NCBI RefSeq assembly: GCF_001712755.1
Contig: NZ_MDKC01000035.1
Span: 223,012-287,011, forward strand
Origin: Gottfriedia luciferensis
GTDB taxonomy: Bacteria > Bacillota > Bacilli > Bacillales > Bacillaceae_G
DNA: 64,000 bases
Direction of reading: 5' to 3'
In this document: one piece after another, positions 18,861 to 29,124 of the stretch
How the letters are laid out: every line of letters starts with the position of its first letter
Numbering within the stretch: the stretch's first letter is position 1
The notes under the pieces: generated by a model
Told to the model about the DNA's origin: nothing
The model's database searches: none
Seen by the model: the letters and a program-made list of their open reading frames with translations, nothing else
Made by a program: the position numbers and the translations under genes

Positions 18861-19186
18861 CTATTATTTTTTTTTAAAAGGAAGGATACATGACTATCCT
18901 ACCCAAGTAATCACTATAACACAAATTAGTAAAAAACACTTTTCGTTGTCTATTCGTTATTAAAATGTAATAAAAATGAAAGTTTTGTTAAGTATTAAAA
19001 TACCCTAATATTAAAATTTCATTTTTATATATTTTATGTCTAAATCCAGTCTTTTCAGAATAAATTTTGCTTAAAATTTGAATAGATATAAATTACAATA
19101 AGAAATTTTTAATGATAAATATTAATTTCTTTCATTCAATTTGTAATATAAAATACACTAACAAAAATAATTTGTCAGTGCATTCA
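18861..19186. other. Intergenic region upstream of maf with left terminator-like copy
   Basis: AT-rich non-coding sequence. It includes a small hairpin (AGGATA with TATCCT, about 18883-18900) and an 11-bp inverted repeat (18971-18981 with 19017-19027, TAAAAATGAAA arms). Positions about 19151-19184 are a degenerate second copy of the spoIIB terminator that lies at 19693-19736. I see no open frame I would call a gene. Confidence 0.6.
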
Positions 19187-19690
19187 CGCTGCTAAAAAAT
19201 AATCTTCAAACTTATTATCAAATTTACGTAAAGGAGTAGAGTGATGTTGATTTCCACTACAGGATGCTCGCTTTCCATGGGGCGAGACCTGAGCCTCCTC
19301 GGCAAGCCTGCGGGGTCTCAGCCTTCCCGCTAATCCCATAGGAGTCGAGCACCCTTCCGTTCCAATCAACTTTTTCATCAAAAAAAGTTTGCAATAAAAA
19401 CCTAATCAAATAGCCTTTACTTAAAGTAATATAACGGCTGTTTAATAAACTGTTTGTAGTCAAATAATAACTAATTAATTTACAATCTAATAAATCGAAT
19501 TTGTTTTTTGAATTAGCTCATAATATTTTCAACTTCAAAAAAAACATTACTAGTGTTGTTGAAATAAAAAATTGCTCAAACATTTTAAAATTTAAAATCA
19601 AGAATAAATCATCAAAAAATGATAATTTAATCAATAATAACTGATCACTTAGAGTACGTTTACTCTATTGACTATTTTATATTTCAACAA
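19187..19690 (+). repeat. Dispersed ~500-bp repeat element, copy A
   Basis: First of four copies in the same plus-strand orientation. The conserved GC-rich core (about 19230-19370) holds AAAGGAGTAGAGTGATGTTG, GATGCTCGCTTTCC, CCTCCTCGGCAAGCCTGCGG and CCCATAGGAGTCGAGCA. An AT-rich tail of about 300 bases follows. Its ends (GCTGCTAAAAAA on the left, TTTCAACAAAC on the right) are an imperfect inverted repeat. It is flanked by two versions of the spoIIB terminator. No transposase is encoded, so it looks like a non-autonomous mobile element. Confidence 0.8.
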
Positions 19691-19692
19691 AC

Positions 19693-19736
19693 TAAAAATA
19701 CACTAACAAAAATTTAATTTGTTAGTGTATTTTTTT
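19693..19736 (-). terminator. Terminator of spoIIB
   Basis: A 16-bp perfect stem (19695-19710 with 19718-19733) has a loop containing the first base of the spoIIB stop codon. T-rich sequence flanks both sides. A degenerate second copy lies about 540 bases away at 19151-19184, on the far side of the repeat element. Confidence 0.85.
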
Positions 19737-20682
19737 GTTCTTTTAATATTTTAAATAAGGATAACATGTCGTATTGGACTGATTGGGTTACTTTATTTAG
19801 ATTTTGTTTACTGCTTGAGGACATTACTTTTTCGATGTTTTGTAAGTGCTTAAGTCCACTTAGTAATTGTTTATTTTTAATATAATCTTTTTGCTTACTT
19901 AGAATTAACATCGTTGAGCTTATTTGTTCAAGTTGTTTTTCATTATTAAAGTTATTATCTGTTAAATACGATAACATAAAATTAAATGTTTCCACTTCAG
20001 CTTTATACATATCTACTGATTGTTTTGGGCCTTTGTATATTTGCCCTCCAACTGTTTCTTCTTTTAAATAAGTACTTTTAAATTTTTTCTTAACTTCATC
20101 TGCTAGAAACGTGCTATCTTTCCCGCTCAAGGCAATAACGACGAAAAAATTATTATTTTTTTCATAAATGACGGGGGTAAAGCCATTTGTAGATACTTCT
20201 TTTTCATTTTTCTTCGCTGATTCCATGCTTTTATACATTCCAACTTGTGCTAGATCAAACTTCACTGCTGGAATCTTCATTTGGACTTGGTTCGTTGCTG
20301 TACCAGAAACCGATACACTATTTTTAGTTTTGTTAAGTGCATCTGGCTTTGATTGTTTAAATATCCCTAAAAATACAAACCCAAAACATAGTCCTATTAA
20401 ACTTGCTCCTATTATAGAAATAATAATACTTTTTGATGGTGACTTCTTTGTGAAAAAAGAAATCTTCCTTTTCTCCTTCACCTTTTGCTCTGGCTTAATC
20501 TTTTTCTTCTTTTTAACATCATCTAAAACGATTACTTTTTTACCTAACCCATCAGGAGTTGGTAAAACCCATCCAAATTCCCCGTTCTTCTCCTCTACCT
20601 GATTTTGGGAATTAACGGAACCTTCTTTAAACGCTTTTTCCTCGCCATTAATTTTAATTGATATCTTTGAGGACTTGTCCAT
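19714..20682 (-). CDS. spoIIB: Stage II sporulation protein B (SpoIIB)
   Basis: Acts at the sporulation septum to speed engulfment and septal wall thinning. The 322-residue protein has a charged cytosolic N-terminus (to about 88), one membrane span (about 90-108, IIISIIGASLIGLCFGFVFLG) and an external SPOR-like domain (about 135-195). The SPOR-like part contains KFDLAQVGMYKSMESAKKNEKE, and a helical tail follows. Conservation is low, so the call also relies on its place between maf and folC, as in B. subtilis. Confidence 0.88.
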   Translation of the reverse strand: MDKSSKISIKINGEEKAFKEGSVNSQNQVEEKNGEFGWVLPTPDGLGKKVIVLDDVKKKKKIKPEQKVKEKRKISFFTKKSPSKSIIISIIGASLIGLCFGFVFLGIFKQSKPDALNKTKNSVSVSGTATNQVQMKIPAVKFDLAQVGMYKSMESAKKNEKEVSTNGFTPVIYEKNNNFFVVIALSGKDSTFLADEVKKKFKSTYLKEETVGGQIYKGPKQSVDMYKAEVETFNFMLSYLTDNNFNNEKQLEQISSTMLILSKQKDYIKNKQLLSGLKHLQNIEKVMSSSSKQNLNKVTQSVQYDMLSLFKILKEQKNTLTN

Positions 20683-20825
20683 ATGAATCCTCCTACTACT
20701 TTATTTTAAAACGTAAAAAAATACTAACATATAATCCCAGAAAAACACGCCGACATTTGTCGAGGACAAACAGGTATCGTGCAACAAAAAATTACAAAAA
20801 CTTGCTCATTTCTTATCTACATAAA

Positions 20826-20860
20826 TAAATAACCACCGTAGGATTCCCGGTGGTTATTTG
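20826..20860 (-). terminator. Terminator after the GGDEF gene
   Basis: A 12-bp stem with arms AATAACCACCG and CGGTGGTTATT overlaps the stop codon of the diguanylate cyclase gene. The tail on the minus strand is only moderately T-rich (TTATTTATTT). It lies between that gene and spoIIB. Confidence 0.7.
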
Positions 20861-22569
20861 CTATACATTGCCACTTTATTTCTTCCAGCATTTTTTGCTT
20901 TTGAATACATAGCTCTGTCTGCACATCGAATTAAGTCTGACGGTTCTATCGCCACAAATGGTGCAACTGCTGCACCTATACTTGCTGTTACTGTTAACTT
21001 AATCTTTTGATCTTCGTTAGTCAGATGATTTGTAATGTAAAATGGAATAGTTTCTAGCGATTTTCTAATTTCTTCTGCTAAATCATATGTTTCTCTGTCA
21101 CTATGATTTACAAGCAGTACTGAAAATTCTTCTCCACCAAAACGAGCAACTAAACCACTTTTCTTCACTACCATTTTAATCCGACTTGCAACTTCAAATA
21201 ATACTTCATTACCTGCTTGATGACCGTACCTGTCATTCACTCTTTTAAAATAATCTAAATCAATAAGAAGTAATGAAATTGTCTTTATCTTGAATGTTTT
21301 CAACCGTTCAAATTCTTCTTTAATTTTAGATTCGAGATATTCAAAATTATATAAGCCGGTTAAAGCATCAGTTTCACTTCTGATTTTTGTTTGTAAGTAA
21401 AACCTTGCATTTTCAACTGCAATTGCGAGATATAATGCAAGGATTTCGATCAAAACTACTTGGTATTTTTCAAATGCATTTTTTTGTTCCGATGCAATTG
21501 TGAGTACACCAACTACTTCTTGATTTTTTATAATTGGGATTGATAATAAACTTTCTGCTTCTAAAAATTTCAAATGATCATTGGTGTACCATTGTGATCG
21601 TCTGTTAAAACTATATCTTCTTTTTTCAAAAAATACTTTTTGAGAGATTGACCCTTCAAGCGTATCAAAGTAAGGACAACTAAATATTTTTTCATCACAT
21701 TTATTTTGAAAATATCTTATTAATTTAAGTGATTTATCTTCGACTATAAATAAATTCCCATATGAAACTGGAATTAAAGTAGTTAATTGTTCAAAAAACT
21801 CATCGATTACTTGCTCTTCTTCCATTCTTTGAGAAAGTTTTTGACTGATTTTCATTGTTTGCCTTAAATATTTGTTCATATTTAAAGCAGAGGATAAAGA
21901 GTTTAGAATAATCATTAAAATGATATAGTAAATCGTTATGTAGATTATCGTAATATATCCTTTTGTCTCTAGCATTAAATAAAGACTTATTCCAATTGGA
22001 TACATTAATAAATAGATAAACAAATCCCACTTAAATTCCCTATTTATCAATTTCATTTCTCTTTTATATAAATAAATCGTAATAAAATAAATAACGATTT
22101 GATTAATCCAAAAAGATGCTAGTGTGTATATGAGGATTGGAAATAAGCTATTCAATATTTCTTTAGTTCCAGTAGGTTCAATCTTTCCCCCAACTAAATA
22201 ATAAAGTAGTGCACTACCAATAGAACATAATGCAAACATTAACGAATTAAGCGGCATTCGGTAGAGAGTATTTTTTGTAATACTTAATCTTATATACAGA
22301 ATCGAATAGGCCAATTGACTTATTAAAAGTTCTGCAACTAAACCATACGATAAAAACACCAATATTGAGATTCCGAAAATAAAAGAAAATGTAGCATCAT
22401 TAATTTTAATCGGCATATTGGCTACAATTAGAAATAACGCGATTATAATTAAAAAATTTGAACGATCTATTTGTCTAAGAGGGCTAGCCATATTAGCATA
22501 ATAAATTATGATTGGCATTAGAACAATCCATGCGATCCAAATCAACCTATTACTAAGCTTACTAATCAA
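20854..22569 (-). CDS. Membrane-bound GAF-GGDEF diguanylate cyclase
   Basis: Predicted to make cyclic di-GMP from two GTP. The 571-residue protein has an N-terminal block of about seven membrane segments (residues 8-225). A GAF-like sensor follows (about 245-395), then a GGDEF domain (about 405-570). The active-site motif is intact as RFGGEEFSVLL. The residues nine to six positions before it (KSGL) do not form the RxxD inhibitory site, so product feedback is probably weak. It sits between folC and spoIIB, where B. subtilis has comC. The sensed signal is unknown. Confidence 0.93.
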   Translation of the reverse strand: MISKLSNRLIWIAWIVLMPIIIYYANMASPLRQIDRSNFLIIIALFLIVANMPIKINDATFSFIFGISILVFLSYGLVAELLISQLAYSILYIRLSITKNTLYRMPLNSLMFALCSIGSALLYYLVGGKIEPTGTKEILNSLFPILIYTLASFWINQIVIYFITIYLYKREMKLINREFKWDLFIYLLMYPIGISLYLMLETKGYITIIYITIYYIILMIILNSLSSALNMNKYLRQTMKISQKLSQRMEEEQVIDEFFEQLTTLIPVSYGNLFIVEDKSLKLIRYFQNKCDEKIFSCPYFDTLEGSISQKVFFEKRRYSFNRRSQWYTNDHLKFLEAESLLSIPIIKNQEVVGVLTIASEQKNAFEKYQVVLIEILALYLAIAVENARFYLQTKIRSETDALTGLYNFEYLESKIKEEFERLKTFKIKTISLLLIDLDYFKRVNDRYGHQAGNEVLFEVASRIKMVVKKSGLVARFGGEEFSVLLVNHSDRETYDLAEEIRKSLETIPFYITNHLTNEDQKIKLTVTASIGAAVAPFVAIEPSDLIRCADRAMYSKAKNAGRNKVAMYSK

Positions 22570-22593
22570 GATTATGGGCCCTCCTTTACAATT

Positions 22594-23895
22594 CTAAGCG
22601 AATTTTTTTAGTAAATATCTTCTTACTACCGAGATAAAATATAAAGAACCGGTTATTAACAATATCTCGTTTTCCTGCATTTCCTTTATATTCTTATCGA
22701 TTGCAACAGATAAATCACTTTCATATTTTATATTAAGTGTACTAGCATTCGAAATTAATTCTTCCTTATTCATCGCTCTAGGAAAATCAAAAGTAGTCAT
22801 GACAATATTATTTGTTATTTCTCGTAATTCTTTTAACATCTCTCGAGTATTTTTATCTTTCAGGGCAGAGAACAGAATCTTTATTTCCTTATCAAGAAAA
22901 CGGTTATTCATCGTCTCCACTAAACTTTTAATTCCTTCAACATTATGTGCGCCATCAATATAAATGATAGGATTTGAAGCTATTCGTTCTAATCTTCCTG
23001 CTTTTAGTGCTATTTTTAATCCTCTTTTTATATTATCTTCACTAAACTTCATTCCATATTGATTTTGTAATAATTGAACAACACAGATTGCGCAAGAAGC
23101 ATTCCTAATTTGATGGTGCCCTAGCATTGATAACTCAATATTTTCAATTAACCTACCATTGCCTTTGTAATTAAACATTTCATAAAGTGAATCTTTCAAT
23201 GGAGAAGCAAAAAAATGATTACCATACTCAAAATAATCAGCTTCATTTTTGATTGCGGCATTTTGAATAATCGTTAAAGCTTTTTCTTTCAATTCTGCTG
23301 TAACAATTGGAATTCCCTTTTTAATAATTCCTGCCTTATGCTTAGTGATTTCTTCTATTGTTTCACCAAGAATTTGTTGATGATCGTGGCCAATACTAGT
23401 AATGACACTAATTAGAGGTGTCATTACATTTGTGCAATCCTCTAACCCACCTAAACCAGCTTCAATTAAAAACATGTCATGTTCTTTTATTTTTCCGAAG
23501 AAGTAAAAAGCCATAGTTGTAATGATTTCAAATTCAGTTGGCGCACCACATGGTAATTGTTCAACTTCTTCAACAACTGGAATCATACAGTTTACTAGTT
23601 GGATAAATTCTTGTTTACTGATCATTTCACCGCAGAACATGATTTGTTCACGATAATCTAATATATATGGTGATGTAAAAGTTCCTACTGTATACCCTGC
23701 ATCTAATAAAATACTTTGAAGAAAAGTAATTGTAGAGCCTTTTCCATTCGTTCCTGCGACATGAATTGCTTTGACACTTAGCTGAGGATTACCTAGTCTA
23801 ACTAGCATTTCTTCCATTCTTTGTAGTCCAGGTACAATGCCAAATTTTGTTCTGTTATACATCCATTTCAGTGCTTCCTCATATGTATTAACCAT
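22594..23895 (-). CDS. folC: Dihydrofolate synthase / folylpolyglutamate synthase FolC
   Basis: A Mur-ligase-fold enzyme that adds glutamate to dihydropteroate and folates using ATP. The P-loop is in HVAGTNGKGSTITFLQSIL. Other signatures are MFLIEAGLGGLEDCTNV, ITSIGHDHQQILG, HHQIRNASCAICV and IYIDGAHNVEGIKSL. The 433-residue length is usual. It lies downstream of valS, separated by a terminator. The diguanylate cyclase gene follows 24 bases later and may share its transcript. Confidence 0.96.
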   Translation of the reverse strand: MVNTYEEALKWMYNRTKFGIVPGLQRMEEMLVRLGNPQLSVKAIHVAGTNGKGSTITFLQSILLDAGYTVGTFTSPYILDYREQIMFCGEMISKQEFIQLVNCMIPVVEEVEQLPCGAPTEFEIITTMAFYFFGKIKEHDMFLIEAGLGGLEDCTNVMTPLISVITSIGHDHQQILGETIEEITKHKAGIIKKGIPIVTAELKEKALTIIQNAAIKNEADYFEYGNHFFASPLKDSLYEMFNYKGNGRLIENIELSMLGHHQIRNASCAICVVQLLQNQYGMKFSEDNIKRGLKIALKAGRLERIASNPIIYIDGAHNVEGIKSLVETMNNRFLDKEIKILFSALKDKNTREMLKELREITNNIVMTTFDFPRAMNKEELISNASTLNIKYESDLSVAIDKNIKEMQENEILLITGSLYFISVVRRYLLKKFA

Positions 23896-23914
23896 CTTAA
23901 CCCTACCTTTATAG

Positions 23915-23953
23915 TAAAAAACGACGAATCATTAACTCAATTCGTCGTTTTTA
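23915..23953 (-). terminator. Terminator between valS and folC
   Basis: A 13-bp stem (23917-23929 with 23940-23952, AAAAACGACGAAT arms) with a T run on the minus strand. It lies about 40 bases beyond the valS stop and 20 bases before the folC start, so it closes valS or reduces read-through into folC. Confidence 0.85.
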
Positions 23954-23992
23954 TTTAACTAATTTCTATTGCAGATTAACTGCTTAAATTAC

Positions 23993-26635
23993 TTATTTAC
24001 TTAGTTCTGCAATTCGAGCTCTTACAGATTCTTGTTTTTCAAGATAATCTTTCTCTTTACGACGCTCTTCTTCAATAACTGATTCAGGAGCTTTCGCTAC
24101 AAATCCTTGGTTACTTAATTTCTTTTGAACTCGTTCAACTTCACTAGTCCATTTTTCTAATTCTTTCTCTAAACGTTTTTTCTCTTCTTCAAGATTAATT
24201 AAACCTTCTAGAGGAAGATAAAGCTCTGCGCCACTAATTACTGCTGACATCGATTTCTCTGGTGCAGTTAGGTTAGTAGAAATTGTTAATTCTTCTGGAT
24301 TACAGAAGCGCTCAATATATGAACGATTTTCTTCTAATGCAGCTGCAATCGTTTCATCCTTTGCAGAGATCATTAGTTGAACTTTTTTGCTCATTGGTGT
24401 GTTTACTTCTGCACGAATATTACGTACTGAACGAATTAACTCAACTAATATTTTCATCGTTTCAGAAGCTTCTTTATTTGTTAATTCCTCTTTAACTGTT
24501 GGCCAAGCAGAAACTGTAATAGACTCCCCTTTGTGAGGTAGAGATTGCCAAATTTCTTCAGTTACGAAAGGCATAAATGGATGTAAAAGTTTCATTGTGC
24601 TTTCTAGTACGTGTGCAAGAACTGAACGTGTCATATTTTTTGCATCTTCATTGTCACCGTATAAAGGAATCTTTGCCATTTCAATATACCAGTCACAAAC
24701 ATCGTCCCAAATGAAGTTATAAAGTACACGGCCAACTTCACCAAATTCATAACGATCGATTAAAGATGTTACACTTTCAATTGTTTCATTTAAACGAGTT
24801 AAAATCCATTCATCAGCAACAGATTTTTCTTTCGTTAAATCGATATTTTCATATGTGAAGCCTTCCATATTCATTAAAGCAAAACGAGAAGCATTCCAAA
24901 TTTTGTTTACAAAGTTCCAAGTAGCCTCAACTTTCTCAATACTGAAACGTAAATCTTGACCTGGTGAACTTCCTGTTGTTAAGAAGTAACGTAATGAATC
25001 TGCTCCATATTTCTCAATAACATCCATTGGGTCAACACCATTACCAAGTGATTTACTCATTTTACGTCCTTGCTCGTCACGTACCAAACCATGAATTAAA
25101 ACATCGTTAAATGGGCGTTTACCAGTAAATTCAATTCCTTGGAAAATCATTCGAGATACCCAGAAGAAAATAATATCATAACCAGTTACTAATACATTTG
25201 TTGGGAAGTAAGCTTGGAAATCCTTACTTTCTTCATTTGGCCAACCTAATGTTGAGAATGGCCATAATGCTGAACTGAACCAAGTATCTAAAACGTCGTT
25301 ATCTTGATTCCAATTTTCAATATCAGCTGGTGGCTCTTGATTTACATAAATCTCACCAGTTTCTTTATGGTACCAAGCCGGAATACGATGTCCCCACCAT
25401 AATTGACGTGAAATACACCAGTCACGGATATTTTCCATCCAACGTAGATACGTCTTTTCAAAACGATCTGGTACAAATTTTACGCTATCATCAGAATTTT
25501 GTAATGCTACAGCAGCATCAGCTAGTGGTTGCATTTTAACAAACCATTGAGTTGATAAATATGGCTCAACAACCGCTCCGCTACGTTCACTATGACCTAC
25601 AGAATGCATATGTTCTTCGATTTCAACAAGAACACCCATCTCTTGTAAATCTTTAACGATTTGTTTTCGGCATTCAAAGCGATCCATACCATTGTATTTT
25701 CCTGCTTTTTCATTCATCGTACCATCTTCATTCATTACAAGAATACGAGGTAAGTCATGACGGTTTCCAACTTCAAAATCATTCGGGTCATGGGCAGGAG
25801 TAATTTTTACAACTCCAGTACCAAATTCCATATCAACATAATCGTCAGCAATAATTGGAATTTCACGATTAACGATAGGAAGTGTAACTGTTTTACCAAC
25901 CATTGATTTATATCTTTCGTCTTCTGGATGAACCGCAATAGCAGTATCTCCAAGCATTGTTTCAGGACGAGTAGTTGCTATTTGAATTTTTCCAGTTCCG
26001 TCTGTTAATGGATATTGCATATGGTAGAATGCACCTTGAACATCCTTATAAATAACTTCGATATCTGATAAAGCTGTTTTTGTTGCTGGATCCCAGTTGA
26101 TGATATATTCACCACGATAGATTAAGCCTTTGTTGTATAGCTTAACGAATACTTCTTTTACTGCATCAGATAGACCCTCGTCTAATGTGAATCGTTCACG
26201 GGAGTAGTCTAAACCTAAACCGATTTTTTCCCATTGAGAACGAATGTGAGAAGCATATTCTTCTTTCCACTCCCAAGCTTTTTCTAGGAACTTTTCACGT
26301 CCTAAATCATATCTTGATAAGCCTTCTTCTCTTAATTTCGCTTCAACTTTTGCTTGTGTAGCAATACCAGCATGGTCCATACCTGGTAAATAAAGTACGT
26401 CATAACCTTGCATTCGTTTAGTACGAGTTAAGATATCTTGTAATGTTGTATCCCAAGCATGACCTAAGTGTAATTTTCCAGTTACGTTTGGTGGAGGAAT
26501 TACGATTGTATATTTCGGCTTTTCTGATTCCACTTGTGCTTCAAAGAATTTCCCATCTAACCAAAATTGGTAACGATCTTTTTCAACTAAATTCGGATCA
26601 TATTTTGTTGGTAATGATTTTTTTGTAGTTTCCAT
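23993..26635 (-). CDS. valS: Valyl-tRNA synthetase
   Basis: Charges tRNA-Val; a class I synthetase of 880 residues. The HIGH-type motif is in [14 protein letters not shown] (about 49-62) and KMSKS in [14 protein letters not shown]. The editing domain lies between them, and a C-terminal coiled coil (about 810-878, [17 protein letters not shown]) binds the tRNA. Expression is controlled by a T-box leader immediately upstream. It precedes folC as in B. subtilis. Confidence 0.98.
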   Translation of the reverse strand: METTKKSLPTKYDPNLVEKDRYQFWLDGKFFEAQVESEKPKYTIVIPPPNVTGKLHLGHAWDTTLQDILTRTKRMQGYDVLYLPGMDHAGIATQAKVEAKLREEGLSRYDLGREKFLEKAWEWKEEYASHIRSQWEKIGLGLDYSRERFTLDEGLSDAVKEVFVKLYNKGLIYRGEYIINWDPATKTALSDIEVIYKDVQGAFYHMQYPLTDGTGKIQIATTRPETMLGDTAIAVHPEDERYKSMVGKTVTLPIVNREIPIIADDYVDMEFGTGVVKITPAHDPNDFEVGNRHDLPRILVMNEDGTMNEKAGKYNGMDRFECRKQIVKDLQEMGVLVEIEEHMHSVGHSERSGAVVEPYLSTQWFVKMQPLADAAVALQNSDDSVKFVPDRFEKTYLRWMENIRDWCISRQLWWGHRIPAWYHKETGEIYVNQEPPADIENWNQDNDVLDTWFSSALWPFSTLGWPNEESKDFQAYFPTNVLVTGYDIIFFWVSRMIFQGIEFTGKRPFNDVLIHGLVRDEQGRKMSKSLGNGVDPMDVIEKYGADSLRYFLTTGSSPGQDLRFSIEKVEATWNFVNKIWNASRFALMNMEGFTYENIDLTKEKSVADEWILTRLNETIESVTSLIDRYEFGEVGRVLYNFIWDDVCDWYIEMAKIPLYGDNEDAKNMTRSVLAHVLESTMKLLHPFMPFVTEEIWQSLPHKGESITVSAWPTVKEELTNKEASETMKILVELIRSVRNIRAEVNTPMSKKVQLMISAKDETIAAALEENRSYIERFCNPEELTISTNLTAPEKSMSAVISGAELYLPLEGLINLEEEKKRLEKELEKWTSEVERVQKKLSNQGFVAKAPESVIEEERRKEKDYLEKQESVRARIAELSK

Positions 26636-26669
26636 TCGGATTCATCTCCTCTAATAATTATTGAAAAAT

Positions 26670-26930
26670 AAAAAAACTCCACTCATCCTTGAAAAGGACG
26701 AATGGAGTTGAATTCGCGGTACCACCTTTTTTTGTCAGAAAAAACTTGTGTTTAACTGACACACTTAAAAAAGATAACGGATCATCCGGTAACTTCTAAT
26801 CACCAAAAGCTTTGCTTTCGAAGTCACTGCTCAAGGGCGACATTCCAACTCTATTTTCTAGAAACCTCCCACCAAATGGTTTCCTCTCTGAAGAACTAGT
26901 TCGTTGTACTCTTCCCTATCATTGCATTTC
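26670..26930 (-). promoter_or_regulatory. T-box riboswitch of valS
   Basis: The leader shows the T-box core GGTGGTACCGCG on the minus strand (complement at 26715-26726). A terminator hairpin follows (about 26675-26709) with a T run, and a stem I region has a GGTGGGA distal loop. A GTC triplet (26839-26841) follows GAAT in the position of the specifier, which matches valine. Uncharged tRNA-Val would bind, form the antiterminator and allow valS transcription. Confidence 0.93.
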
Positions 26931-27158
26931 ATTATGAATATATGTAATAGTCTACAAAATTTTCTTAAGCTTAGTCAACATTATTTCTAATTTCTTTCTA
27001 GATTATTCAATAAGTGTCAATATAGTACCACATTTTTTAATACATAAAAAAAATACGAAAAATAATTGTAATGATTATTTAACATTCTGGTATACTAGTA
27101 CTTATTTAATTATGCGATAATTATATAGTATGTAGATATAATTTTTAGGGGGATATTC

Positions 27159-27923
27159 ATGGGTTTATTTAAAAATACATTAGCTCGTGTTCTCGGAATC
27201 GGTGGAACGAGAATTGATACAAAGCTTGAAAAAACAGAATATCAAGCTGGTGAACGAGTAAAAGGTGAATTATATATAAAAGGTGGTCGAGTTAAACAAG
27301 AACTAGATTCCGTCTTTTTACATGTAATGACTGAATATCAAATTGAATCAAATGATAAAATTATTAACAAGAATGGTACTTTACAAAAATTTATCGTATC
27401 AGTTGATCGTATAATAAATGCAAATGAAGAAGTTGTTATTCCTTTCTTTTTCACTTTATCTGAAAATACACCAGTATCACTTCACAAATCCCATATTTGG
27501 ATTAAAACTCATTTAGAAATAGAAAAAGCTGTTGACCAATATGATGCTGATGGCGTTCAGGTTGTTCCTTCAGTAGGCTTAAAAACAGTTATCCAGGCAC
27601 TTCAAGAAGAAGGATTTGTATTAAGAGATAGTGAAAACAAAAAGAAATATGGAAAGATCATTCAAGAATTTGAATTTTACCCAATGAATGGCGAATTCCG
27701 TGGTAAATTAGAAGAGGTTGAAGTGAACTATTTAAGCTTTGACAAAACAGTCGACTTAATCCTTCAACTTAATCAAAATCAAAAAGAAACAACTAGTAAG
27801 TTTTCAAAGTTATTTGGAACAGATGAAAATAATGTTCGAATCTCTTTTTCAAAGGATCATATTACGGACAAGGATTTTGTACGTAAAAGTGTAGTAAATG
27901 CAATTAAACGTCATGTAAAATAA
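27159..27923 (+). CDS. spo0M: Sporulation-control protein Spo0M (arrestin-like)
   Basis: A 254-residue arrestin-fold protein that affects sporulation and cytokinesis in B. subtilis. The N-terminus MGLFKNTLARVLGIGGTRIDTKLEK and later YQAGERVKGELYIKGG and VIPFFFTLSENTPVSLHKSHIWIKT are typical of the family. It is cytosolic, with two beta-sandwich lobes. It is divergent from valS and preceded by a GGGGG ribosome site. The 220 bases before it must hold its promoter, although I cannot assign a sigma factor. Confidence 0.92.
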   Translation: MGLFKNTLARVLGIGGTRIDTKLEKTEYQAGERVKGELYIKGGRVKQELDSVFLHVMTEYQIESNDKIINKNGTLQKFIVSVDRIINANEEVVIPFFFTLSENTPVSLHKSHIWIKTHLEIEKAVDQYDADGVQVVPSVGLKTVIQALQEEGFVLRDSENKKKYGKIIQEFEFYPMNGEFRGKLEEVEVNYLSFDKTVDLILQLNQNQKETTSKFSKLFGTDENNVRISFSKDHITDKDFVRKSVVNAIKRHVK

Positions 27924-27929
27924 TAAACA

Positions 27930-27982
27930 AAAAAACATCTATCCATTGCAGTGATACTTTTATTGGATAGATGTTTTTATAT
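27930..27982. terminator. Bidirectional terminator between spo0M and ysxE
   Basis: A 14-bp perfect stem (27932-27945 with 27964-27977, AAAACATCTATCCA arms) has T tracts on both strands. It serves the convergent spo0M and spoVID-ysxE transcripts. Confidence 0.85.
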
Positions 27983-28006
27983 TTTCTTTTAATTATCAGT
28001 TTGAAC

Positions 28007-29038
28007 TCATAAACCATCTATAGATTTCTCTGCTTCAATATCCTCTTGTATTTTAGAGACAAAATATTCAATATTAATCATATGCCAGTATGCATTTAAT
28101 AAATCTCTTACATTGTCTTTTTCATTATTAACCCCAGATCGCTTTAAATATTTAGAAATTTTGGAAGAAAACTGAGTTGGATATGCCATATAACTTAAAA
28201 ATAACATTCTTTCCTCTTCTCTTAATGAAAAATTCTTTTCATACATTTTAAGCCAAGTATTACGATCAGATTGCTGAATAGGATATGTTTTAAAAGAATT
28301 CTTATAATAATTCGTTAAATCTTGAATTGGTGTAGTTTCTTGTGCATTTTCTAGATTGATAAAGACTCCTTCACCTCTTTTATTTACAAGAAAGTGGGAA
28401 ATAGATAAATTTCCATGGTTCATGACAACTCTAGTATTTTCAGTTTCCTTCATTTTTTTAAACCATTCATCTAACTGTCCCTTAGCAAATTGATGTGCAC
28501 TTAATATTTTATGAAAATAAGTACAATAGCTTAGTTCATAAGGTGACATATACCAATTATCTTCTGCAACTTCAATAAAATTTTCTAATACTTCTTTATC
28601 TTTACTCCACCTTTTTGTTAACGTATCATAATGGATTTGTAATTGATCTTTATCTACCTTTTTCTCTTTTTGTGTACTGTTGTGCATCTTACCTAGTGAA
28701 GTAAACATTCGTTGAAAATGTAAATTCTCATCTGACTTTTCATCAACACTTTCAATCCACGGCATTAAATAGTAATGCTTCGTATTAAATTCAACAATAT
28801 AATCTCCACTCTGGGTATGATAGATTGGTACAACATTTCGAAAGCCTTTATCTTGTAAAGAACGCACATTTTCAATCAAATTATTTCTATAAACTCGATT
28901 TACGTTTGCCTCTTTTAGTGCGAATACACCTTGATTCGTATAGATTTTAACTACCTTACCAACAGTTTCAAAATAATTTGGTACAATATGATACTGGGCT
29001 AAAATGACGCTTATTTCATCTTTAGGTTTTCTATACAA
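28007..29038 (-). CDS. ysxE: YsxE, CotS/YutH-family spore coat protein kinase-like
   Basis: A 343-residue protein with an aminoglycoside-phosphotransferase/choline-kinase-like fold. It shows GVFALKEANVN around the ATP lysine and NTRVVMNHGNLSISHFLVN, where the usual catalytic HGD is HGN. It then has FINLENAQET in place of a DFD motif, so catalysis is doubtful. It follows spoVID in the conserved spoVID-ysxE pair and is probably a coat component made in the mother cell. Confidence 0.88.
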   Translation of the reverse strand: MYRKPKDEISVILAQYHIVPNYFETVGKVVKIYTNQGVFALKEANVNRVYRNNLIENVRSLQDKGFRNVVPIYHTQSGDYIVEFNTKHYYLMPWIESVDEKSDENLHFQRMFTSLGKMHNSTQKEKKVDKDQLQIHYDTLTKRWSKDKEVLENFIEVAEDNWYMSPYELSYCTYFHKILSAHQFAKGQLDEWFKKMKETENTRVVMNHGNLSISHFLVNKRGEGVFINLENAQETTPIQDLTNYYKNSFKTYPIQQSDRNTWLKMYEKNFSLREEERMLFLSYMAYPTQFSSKISKYLKRSGVNNEKDNVRDLLNAYWHMINIEYFVSKIQEDIEAEKSIDGL

Positions 29039-29124
29039 GATGCGTCACTCTCACTTTCTAAATGCGTAAAAGCCTTGTATTAGTAGACAAGTGTCTTAAC
29101 TAATACAAAGCTCTCACCATATTG

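Noticed and set aside
19184..19381. Minus-strand open frame in repeat A, with similar frames in copies B (53286-53513) and C (60608-60856), reading GCSTPMGLAGRLRPRRL
   Set aside because: The shared peptide comes from the conserved DNA core. The flanking residues differ between copies, starts are not conserved, and there is no ribosome site, so these are repeat-derived frames and not genes.
20168..20602. 144-codon plus-strand frame opposite spoIIB
   Set aside because: It lies wholly antisense to spoIIB, has no ribosome site or recognisable domain, and follows from the codon bias of the real gene.
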